From positions 1 to 23,771 of the forward strand of contig CAMDRY010000011.1 of NCBI GenBank assembly GCA_945906975.1: a DNA stretch of 23,771 bases, in the 5' to 3' direction. This DNA is from Bordetella parapertussis. Its GTDB lineage: Bacteria > Pseudomonadota > Gammaproteobacteria > Burkholderiales > SG8-39. Both the position numbers and the translations under genes were made by a program. The notes beneath the pieces were generated by a model. That model saw only the letters and a program-made list of their open reading frames with translations, searched no databases and had not been told where the DNA came from. This document shows, piece by piece, positions 17,713 to 23,771 of the stretch. Numbering within the stretch: position 1 is the first letter of the stretch; each line of letters starts with the position of its first letter.

Positions 17713-18716
17713 CAGAAGGTATAGCCGGAACTGTCCGCCACATTTTCGAGTTCATCAAACAGCAGCAACAGGGGTTTGAGCCTGTTGTAGCGCGACGCGA
17801 CGCCGCGGACGTAGCGGGAAAAACGGGGGGTGTCGGCAAGATAGTCGGGTTTGCCATCGCGATAGTTCAATCTGGCGAAAATGCCCATGATCTTGAGATG
17901 GCGTTGTAAGCCCATCCATTCACAATCGGTGTAAAACTCGCCAAAGTCCGCACGTACCTGCAGCCCGGCCTTTTTTGCCTTTTGCCAGTAGCGGATGGTC
18001 CAGTCTAGGACGCGCTCCTCAGGCCAGGAGAGAAAGGCGTCCTTGAACAGCGATGCGACGTCATAGCTGATCGGCCCATAAACGGCATCCTGAAAGTCCA
18101 ATATGCCGGGATTTGGCGCGCTCAACATCAAGTTTCTGGGCATGTAATCGCGGTGCACATAAACCTGAGGCTGTGCCAGATTGCAGCCGACGATGGCGTC
18201 AAATGTGGTTGCCAGTGTGTTGCGCTGTGTATCGTCAAGCGTGACGCCAAGATGGCGGCCGACGTACCAGTCGGGAAAGATGGCGAGTTCGCGACGTAGC
18301 AAGGCATCGTCGTAGGCAGGAAGGATCGCCGGCTGGCTGGCGGCTTGCCAGCGGACCAGCGCGTCCATCGCATCATTGAACAGGGCGTCCGCGTTGCCCT
18401 CGTCCTCGTTTATCGCGGTCAGGTAGGTGGTTTTTCCCAGGTCGGAAAGCAGCAAAAAGCCCTGATCCAGGTCCTGGGAGATAATTTTTGGCGCGTTGAG
18501 GCCGGCGGCGGATAGCAAGCCGGCGATTCTCACAAACGGCGTGCAGTCCTCCTGCGGTGGCGGCGCATCCATGACGATCACGCTCGGCCGGGCATCGGCA
18601 AAACTGAGGCGGAAATAGCGGCGAAAGCTCGCGTCAGCGGATGCAGGCGACATGGTAAATGAGCCGCTTGGGAAATGGGACTCCAGCCAGAGTCCGAGTT
18701 GGGCTGAGCGGTCCAA
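17712..18716 (-). CDS. amgK: N-acetylmuramate/N-acetylglucosamine kinase (aminoglycoside phosphotransferase fold)
   Basis: AmgK phosphorylates MurNAc, and GlcNAc, at the anomeric position so that MurU can activate it. The aminoglycoside-phosphotransferase fold is clear: nucleotide-binding region with PASADASFRRYFRL, GFLLLSDLGKTTYL, the catalytic loop YVHRDYMPRN (HRD Asp at about residue 190 from the chosen start) and the metal-binding LDFQDAVYG. The start is unclear. TTG at 18716 places the protein (334 residues) at normal family length, and GTG at 18758 is another option. The only strong ribosome-binding site serves an ATG at 18774 that is one frame away and stops after ten codons. The frame stays open back to 18914, but that would run deep into lptD. 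It is followed directly by murU and is divergent from lptD, as in Pseudomonas. Confidence 0.87.
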   Translation of the reverse strand: MDRSAQLGLWLESHFPSGSFTMSPASADASFRRYFRLSFADARPSVIVMDAPPPQEDCTPFVRIAGLLSAAGLNAPKIISQDLDQGFLLLSDLGKTTYLTAINEDEGNADALFNDAMDALVRWQAASQPAILPAYDDALLRRELAIFPDWYVGRHLGVTLDDTQRNTLATTFDAIVGCNLAQPQVYVHRDYMPRNLMLSAPNPGILDFQDAVYGPISYDVASLFKDAFLSWPEERVLDWTIRYWQKAKKAGLQVRADFGEFYTDCEWMGLQRHLKIMGIFARLNYRDGKPDYLADTPRFSRYVRGVASRYNRLKPLLLLFDELENVADSSGYTF

Positions 18717-18741
18717 TTGTTTTATTGCCTTCTCGCCTGAA

Positions 18742-18786
18742 TTATGCGATTTTAGCACCCAAAATAAGAGGCATAATGCCCTCCTC
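18742..18786 (-). promoter_or_regulatory. Strong ribosome-binding site and ten-codon frame before amgK
   Basis: On the minus strand GAGGAGGG (18786-18779) lies 4 bases before ATG 18774. That ATG begins a ten-codon frame (MPLILGAKIA) ending at TAA 18744-18742. It is the best ribosome-binding site in the amgK region but is out of frame with amgK. Reading past the AAAA run at 18755-18752 with one base fewer would join it to the amgK frame. It may be a leader peptide, a natural frameshift or a sequence error. Confidence 0.45.
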
Positions 18787-18871
18787 AAGAACGCTTCTGT
18801 TTCCGCACCTCGATTCATGGATAAACTGAAGTTTCGATTTTGCCAACCAAGGTTTGCCCTCAACTTTCCCC

Positions 18872-21157
18872 ATGCTGCATTCGCGTTTTTCCGCCCTAGT
18901 TGCGCTTTCGGCATGTGCCGGCCTGTTGATTCCGGCGGTGGCGCAGGGGCAGGGGCTGGGGCTTAAGCTGCAGCGTTCGATCCAGGGGCCGCCCAAGGGA
19001 GCTAATGTCGAGCTGCCGGTGTTTATTTCCGGTGAAAGGATGGAGGGGATTGCAGGCCAGGAAATGCGCGCTTCGGGCGACGCCGAACTGCGCAAGGGTA
19101 CAACTTCGATCAGCGCCGAGAGATTAAAGTACGCGACGGAAACCGAAGAGATTGAGGCCTTGGGGAGTGTGCGCCTGATTCGGGACGGCGATGTCATCAC
19201 CGGCCCGGCACTGCGTTACAAGTTGGATCAGGCGCAGGGGGTTTTTGATAAGCCGACCTACGTTCTCGCACCGCGGGTCAAGGCCGGTGCCTTGCCTATG
19301 GAAGGGCATGGTGCGGCCAATCAGATCGAGTTGCTCGGTGACGAAAACTATCGCATGACAGATGGAACTTTTTCCACATGCAAGCCTGGCAACGAAGACT
19401 GGTATATAAAATTCGGTCAGCTTGATATGGATTATGGCCGCAGCTTGGGGGCTGCCGAATCGGCGCGGGTTGTGTTCATGGGCGTTCCGATACTGGCGGC
19501 ACCGTGGCTGGAATTTTCGCTCAACAACCAGCGCAAGTCGGGGTTTCTCTCGCCCAGTTACGGTTTGTCTGGCAAGGGAGGTGCGGAGGTTTCACTGCCT
19601 TATTACGTAAATATCGCACCGAACCGGGATGCCACGATTACGCCACGCGTCATGGCCAAACGCGGCTTGCAGATCGGCACAGAATTCAGGTATCTGGAGC
19701 CCAAATACAAGGGGGAGGCACGATACGACATTCTGCCGGACGACAAGGCGGCTAACCGCACCCGTTATTCTTTCAGTGTGCAGCATATGTTCGCGGATCG
19801 AGGGTTTTCTGGCGGTTGGAACCTGAATAAGGTATCGGATGACAACTACTTTCGCGAGTTGGGCGCCTTGGTGGCGGTGACTTCGCAGACCCACCTGACG
19901 CGTGACGCCTATGTTGGCCGTGGGGGAAGCTGGCTTGGGGATGGCACTTGGGGGGTATCGGGCAGGGTGCAGCGCTACCAAACGCTGCAGGATCCGCTCG
20001 CGCCCGTCGTCGAGCCTTACGCCCGCCTGCCACAAATCAGTTTTAACGCGTCAAAACAGGCGGCTGGCGCGACTGATTTTTCACTGACTGGCGAGTATGT
20101 GGAATTTGCGCATCCGACCCAGGTTATCGGCAAGCGGATGTCCGCCTATCCTTCGCTGAGCCTGCCGCTGATGACATCCGGCGCATACCTGACGCCGAAG
20201 ATTGGCTACAACTGGGCGCGTTACGCGCTGGACCGGAACACCGTGGGGCCGGATAACACCATTACCCGTGGCTTGCCGATATTCTCGCTGGATAGCGGCC
20301 TGACCTTTGATAGACCGACTAATTTCCGTGGTCAGGATGTGATGCAGACGCTTGAGCCGCGTCTCTATTATGTGAATATTCCCGCACGCAACCAGAATAA
20401 CATCCCGATTTTTGATACGGGTATTGCGGATTTGAATTATGCGCAAATTTTTTCCGAGAACAGTTTTTCCGGGAATGACCGCATCAACGATGCCAACCAG
20501 CTAACCGCCGCGGTAACGTCGCGGATGCTGCAGGCAAACGGCCAGGAGTTGGCAAGGGCCACGGTTGCGCAAAGGTATTATTTCAAGGATCAGGAGGTGA
20601 CGCTCAAGCCAAGCGACACTCCCCGTACCTCCCGGACTTCGGACTGGTTGGCGGCGGTATCGGGCAAAATCACCCCCCGATGGACGGCCGACTCTGCGGT
20701 CCAGTACAGCTCCAGCCGCAGCAGGCTAGAGCGCGTCACTATCGGCACACGTTACCAGCCCGAAGTGCAAAAAGTGATCAACCTTGGGTATCGTTTTAAC
20801 CACGATATTCTGCGTCAGATTGACGTCTCAGGCCAGTGGCCATTGGGCGGGGGCTGGTATGGTGTCGCGCGATCCAATTATTCGATACAGGACAAAAAAA
20901 TTGTAGAGGGTCTTGCGGGTTTGGAATACAACGGCGGATGCTGGATTGTGCGCGTTGTTGGGCAGCGCTTTGCGACCGCGGTTGGGGCGGCGAACACCAG
21001 TATCTTTGTGCAGCTTGAACTGAACGGTTTGGCAAGTATCGGGTCCAACCCACTGGAGACGCTTAAGCGGAATATCTCAGGATATTCGCAGTTGAATGCG
21101 CCGATATCTACCTCTTCGCCGACATTGAACGACGCTGTTCGCCCAATGGGTTATTAG
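18872..21157 (+). CDS. lptD: LPS-assembly outer-membrane protein LptD
   Basis: LptD is the beta-barrel part of the LptD-LptE translocon that places lipopolysaccharide in the outer leaflet. From ATG 18872 the product is 761 residues: a signal peptide (MLHSRFSALVALSACAGLL to about AVAQG), an LptA/OstA-like jellyroll domain at about residues 45-180, then the LptD barrel with family segments such as APWLEFSLNNQRKSGFLSPS and PYYVNIAPNRDATITPR. I preferred this ATG over TTG 18854 because it puts the signal peptide at the very N-terminus. The mature part has only two cysteines, Cys170 (TFSTCKPG) and Cys690 (GGCWIVR), against four in E. coli. It is divergent from amgK, and surA follows one base after its stop. 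Overall length is normal. Confidence 0.95.
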   Translation: MLHSRFSALVALSACAGLLIPAVAQGQGLGLKLQRSIQGPPKGANVELPVFISGERMEGIAGQEMRASGDAELRKGTTSISAERLKYATETEEIEALGSVRLIRDGDVITGPALRYKLDQAQGVFDKPTYVLAPRVKAGALPMEGHGAANQIELLGDENYRMTDGTFSTCKPGNEDWYIKFGQLDMDYGRSLGAAESARVVFMGVPILAAPWLEFSLNNQRKSGFLSPSYGLSGKGGAEVSLPYYVNIAPNRDATITPRVMAKRGLQIGTEFRYLEPKYKGEARYDILPDDKAANRTRYSFSVQHMFADRGFSGGWNLNKVSDDNYFRELGALVAVTSQTHLTRDAYVGRGGSWLGDGTWGVSGRVQRYQTLQDPLAPVVEPYARLPQISFNASKQAAGATDFSLTGEYVEFAHPTQVIGKRMSAYPSLSLPLMTSGAYLTPKIGYNWARYALDRNTVGPDNTITRGLPIFSLDSGLTFDRPTNFRGQDVMQTLEPRLYYVNIPARNQNNIPIFDTGIADLNYAQIFSENSFSGNDRINDANQLTAAVTSRMLQANGQELARATVAQRYYFKDQEVTLKPSDTPRTSRTSDWLAAVSGKITPRWTADSAVQYSSSRSRLERVTIGTRYQPEVQKVINLGYRFNHDILRQIDVSGQWPLGGGWYGVARSNYSIQDKKIVEGLAGLEYNGGCWIVRVVGQRFATAVGAANTSIFVQLELNGLASIGSNPLETLKRNISGYSQLNAPISTSSPTLNDAVRPMGY

Positions 21158-21158
21158 C

Positions 21159-22481
21159 ATGAAGCAGTTGTTTTTTTGGGCTCTTTTCCTTGCTTGTGGC
21201 GCCGCAATCGCCCAAGCGCCCCGATCGGCCAACCGCATTCAACTGGTCGATCGAATCGTTGCGGTGGTGAACAATGAAGTAATCACCCAGTACGAGCTTA
21301 GCGCCAGAATCAGGCAGATCCAGGCGCAACTCAAGCAGCAAGGCACGCCCTTGCCGCCGGAGGGGGTTTTGGATAAGCAGGTGCTCGAACGCCTGATCAT
21401 CGATTACACGCAATTGCAGCTCGCGCGCGAAACGGCATTGCGCGTCGACGACGTGCAACTTGATCGCGCTATCGAGCGCATCGCACAGGAAAGCCGCCTG
21501 CCTGTCGCGCAATTTCGCCGGGAGTTGGAGAAGGACGGCATTGTCTTTTCCAAGTTTCGTGAGGACGTTCGCACTGAAATCGTTCTTACGCGTTTGCGCG
21601 AGCGTGAGGTTGAAAGCAGGATCGTGGTGAGTGAGGGGGAGATCGATAATTTCCTCACCGAGCAGGAACAGGGTGGAGCGAAAGATGTGAGCGCCGAGTA
21701 CAACCTCGCACACATTCTGGTGAGGCTGCCCGATCAGGCAAGCCCAGAGCAAATCGAGCGTCAGCGCGCGCGCATTGAGTCGGTTATGCAGCAGTTGCGA
21801 AGCGGGGGTGATTTTGCGCAACTCGCCGCCACATTTTCCGACGCGTCTGATGCGCTGCAGGGCGGACAGATGGGCTGGCGCCCGCGGGACCGTTTGCCCG
21901 AGCTGTTCGCCGAGGCATTGGCTCAGATGAAGCTTGGTGAGGTAAGCGCGGTGTTGCGCAGCCCGGCCGGGTTTCACGCCCTCAAACTGATCGGCAAGCG
22001 CAGTGGTGGCGCTTCGGGCGCAGGTGCGGCGCCGATGGTGAACCAGACCAACGCCAGGCACATTCTGATCAAGACCAATGAGGTTGTGTCCGAGGATGAA
22101 GCCAAACGGAAACTGGTCAATATTCGCGAACGAATTGTCGCCGGCGCCAATTTCGCGGAGGTGGCGAAACTCAATTCCGAAGATGGCTCGGCTTCCAAGG
22201 GGGGGGATCTGGGCTGGTTATATTCGGGGGACACCGTAGCGGAGTTTGAACGCGCGATGGACGAGTTGCCGCTCAATCAGGTCAGCCAACCCGTGCGTTC
22301 GCAGTTTGGCTGGCACCTGATTGAAGTGCTGGAGCGGCGCAAGGCGGATATGTCCACAGAAAGAAAACGCGCCGAGGCGAGGCGTGTTTTGCGCGACCGC
22401 AAGGCGGACGAGTCTTACCAGGAATGGGTTCGCCAATTGCGTGATCGCGCCTACGTGGAATACCGTCTGGAAGACAAGTGA
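21159..22481 (+). CDS. surA: Periplasmic chaperone and peptidyl-prolyl isomerase SurA
   Basis: SurA escorts unfolded outer-membrane proteins, LptD among them, across the periplasm. The 440-residue product has a signal peptide (MKQLFFWALFLACGAAIAQA) and an N-terminal chaperone domain beginning LVDRIVAVVNNEVITQYEL. Two parvulin (PpiC) domains follow: the first at about residues 180-280 (YNLAHILVRL to GFHALKLIGK), the second at about 298-392 (ARHILIKTNE to GWHLIEVLERR). A short C-terminal helix completes the usual SurA order, and the length is normal. It starts one base after lptD and its stop overlaps the pdxA GTG as GTGA. The lptD-surA-pdxA-rsmA order is conserved in proteobacteria. No anomaly was seen. 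Confidence 0.97.
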   Translation: MKQLFFWALFLACGAAIAQAPRSANRIQLVDRIVAVVNNEVITQYELSARIRQIQAQLKQQGTPLPPEGVLDKQVLERLIIDYTQLQLARETALRVDDVQLDRAIERIAQESRLPVAQFRRELEKDGIVFSKFREDVRTEIVLTRLREREVESRIVVSEGEIDNFLTEQEQGGAKDVSAEYNLAHILVRLPDQASPEQIERQRARIESVMQQLRSGGDFAQLAATFSDASDALQGGQMGWRPRDRLPELFAEALAQMKLGEVSAVLRSPAGFHALKLIGKRSGGASGAGAAPMVNQTNARHILIKTNEVVSEDEAKRKLVNIRERIVAGANFAEVAKLNSEDGSASKGGDLGWLYSGDTVAEFERAMDELPLNQVSQPVRSQFGWHLIEVLERRKADMSTERKRAEARRVLRDRKADESYQEWVRQLRDRAYVEYRLEDK

Positions 22482-23527
22482 GCGGACTTGCCGCAGGCGG
22501 CGCCCGCGCCGTTGCGGGTTCGGGAAGGCGGGAATTGCCACTTGTCGCGGTAAGCTCAGGCGAGCCTTCGGGCATCGGACCTGACATTTGTCTGGCGCTC
22601 GCCGGACGTGACTTTGGCGCGCGACTGGTGGTGCTTGGCGACCGTGCCCTGATCGAGCGGCGCGCCATTGAACTGGGCATCGCCGCAGCGGTACGTGATT
22701 ACGACGCGCAGCTTCGCGAAGCACCTCTGCCGGCGGCTCCCGGGATCGTTGAAGTGATACATGTGCCTCTGCGCGTACCCTGCGTCACCGGCAAACTTGA
22801 CGCTGGAAACAGCGATTATGTGCTGGAGGTGTTGCGACAGGGCATGAACGGCGGCCTTGACGGTCGCTTCGATGCACTGGTTACCGCGCCGGTGCATAAG
22901 GGCGTTATCAATGATGCGGGCATGCCGTTTTCCGGGCATACCGAGTTTTTTGCGGAAGGCGCCTCCGCAAACGTGGTGATGATGCTGGTCGGGGGGGGCT
23001 TGCGTGTCGCGCTGGCGACCACGCATCTTGCGGTCAAGGACGTACCCGCTGCAATAAAGCCTGAAACCTTGGCTGCGACGCTGCGGATTTTGTCGGCGGA
23101 CCTAACGCGGTGGTTTGGTCTGGCGCGACCACGCATCCTGGTTGCTGGACTGAACCCGCATAGCGGCGAGGGGGGGCATCTGGGGCGCGAAGAGATCGAT
23201 GTCATCAACCCTGTGCTCGCAGCGTTGAGGGACGAGGGTCTGGACCTTGCCGGTCCGTTTCCGGCGGATACCCTGTTCACGCCGGCGGTTTTGCGCGGCG
23301 GTGATTGTGTGCTGGCGATGTATCACGACCAGGGCCTGCCGGTGTTGAAATACGCGAGTTTTGGCGGCGGCGTGAACGTCACACTGGGTTTGCCGTTTAT
23401 CCGCACATCCGTGGATCACGGTACGGCGCTTGACCTGGCGGGTAGCGGCAGGGCGGATCCCGGGAGCTTGTTCGCGGCTGTGGAAATGGCCGTCGACATG
23501 ATCGGGCAGCGTGGGCGCCGGCCCTAA
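22478..23527 (+). CDS. pdxA: 4-hydroxythreonine-4-phosphate dehydrogenase
   Basis: PdxA oxidises 4-phosphohydroxy-threonine with NAD(P)+ in the DXP-dependent pathway to pyridoxal phosphate (vitamin B6). The 349-residue product has the family start VSSGEPSGIGPDI and the substrate motif GHTEFFAE with His154 and Thr155. Three metal-binding histidines are present: His183 (TTHLAV), His228 (NPHSGEGGHLGREE) and His283 (MYHDQGLPVLKY), matching those of E. coli PdxA with a constant offset of about 17. That offset reflects a longer N-terminus: GTG 22478 overlaps the surA stop, and the first 20 or so residues are not conserved. rsmA follows 33 bases downstream. Confidence 0.96.
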   Translation: MSGLAAGGARAVAGSGRRELPLVAVSSGEPSGIGPDICLALAGRDFGARLVVLGDRALIERRAIELGIAAAVRDYDAQLREAPLPAAPGIVEVIHVPLRVPCVTGKLDAGNSDYVLEVLRQGMNGGLDGRFDALVTAPVHKGVINDAGMPFSGHTEFFAEGASANVVMMLVGGGLRVALATTHLAVKDVPAAIKPETLAATLRILSADLTRWFGLARPRILVAGLNPHSGEGGHLGREEIDVINPVLAALRDEGLDLAGPFPADTLFTPAVLRGGDCVLAMYHDQGLPVLKYASFGGGVNVTLGLPFIRTSVDHGTALDLAGSGRADPGSLFAAVEMAVDMIGQRGRRP

Positions 23528-23560
23528 GCCGGGGGCGAGCAGGTCGCCGGCGATTCGCGC

Positions 23561-23771
23561 ATGAAACACATTCCGAGAAAACGTTTCGGGCAGCACTTCC
23601 TTGCTGACAAGCGCGTGATTGCAGACATTGTGGCGGCCGTGTCGATCCGGCCGGGTGAGCATGTTGCGGAGATCGGCCCCGGCGAGGGCGCGCTGACTGA
23701 CCTGCTGATAAAGCAGGCAGCGCCACTGCATGTCATTGAGATTGACCGGGATCTGGCGGCCGCCTTGCGTC
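23561..23771 (+). CDS. rsmA: 16S rRNA dimethyladenosine transferase (3' end cut off by the window)
   Basis: RsmA (KsgA) dimethylates the two adjacent adenines A1518 and A1519 near the 3' end of 16S rRNA during small-subunit assembly. Only the first 70 codons lie in the window. They begin MKHIPRKRFGQHFLADK, the diagnostic N-terminus, and contain the SAM-binding motif EIGPGEGALT at residues 37-46, followed by VIEIDRDLAAALR at the edge. No clear ribosome-binding site precedes the ATG, so coupling to pdxA, 33 bases upstream, is plausible. The place after lptD-surA-pdxA is the standard one. Confidence 0.95.
   Translation, partial: MKHIPRKRFGQHFLADKRVIADIVAAVSIRPGEHVAEIGPGEGALTDLLIKQAAPLHVIEIDRDLAAALR

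Noticed and set aside
9316..18716. The nine minus-strand genes as a single operon.
   Set aside because: Gaps of about 130 bases before dusB and 67 bases before pepP, plus a candidate promoter upstream of dusB, make at least two or three transcripts more likely.
21108..22061. 317-codon open frame antisense to surA.
   Set aside because: It lies opposite a well-supported gene and its composition is that of a shadow frame (many Arg, His, Leu and Gln without motifs).

Overview
This window is a GC-rich, densely packed stretch of proteobacterial core chromosome, most likely from a betaproteobacterium. The evidence is the gene neighbourhoods: prmC-grxD; argH divergent from an AlgZ/AlgR-type two-component pair followed by hemC-hemD-hemX-hemY; dusB-fis-purH-purD-hemF; pepP-ubiH; and murU-amgK divergent from lptD-surA-pdxA-rsmA. 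Several of these orders also occur in gammaproteobacteria such as Pseudomonas, so the assignment to Betaproteobacteria is an inference. I see no rRNA, tRNA, CRISPR array, insertion sequence, prophage or integrase.

Layout. Positions 1-1188 (+) hold the 3' part of prmC and the monothiol glutaredoxin grxD. Positions 1226-1570 (-) hold a wrecked gene: what looks like the first few codons of a Ser/Thr protein kinase joined to the end of a cyclic-nucleotide-binding domain, in several frames. argH follows at 1571-2995 (-). A short AT-rich divergent region leads into the sensor kinase and LytTR response regulator (3159-4954, +). A 311-base gap then precedes hemC, hemD, hemX and hemY (5266-9246, +), which run with 4-base overlaps or short gaps.

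From 9316 to 18716 nine genes lie on the minus strand, listed here by rising coordinate and so transcribed in the reverse order: hemF, purD, purH, fis, dusB, ubiH, pepP, murU, amgK. The set covers heme, purine, ubiquinone and cell-wall-recycling functions plus Fis. Divergent from amgK, 18872 to the window end (+) carries lptD, surA, pdxA and the 5' part of rsmA, again tightly spaced.

How the genes work together. hemC and hemD make uroporphyrinogen III, and hemF acts later in the same pathway; hemX and hemY are the usual membrane-anchored companions. amgK and murU feed recovered MurNAc back to UDP-MurNAc. LptD is the outer-membrane LPS translocon, and SurA is a periplasmic chaperone for outer-membrane proteins.

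I did not find an undescribed system. The points most worth a second look are the collapsed kinase/cNMP pseudogene after argH, the unusual translation starts of amgK and hemC (each with a better ATG one frame away), an imperfect direct repeat before hemC, and an LptD with only two cysteines in the mature protein.
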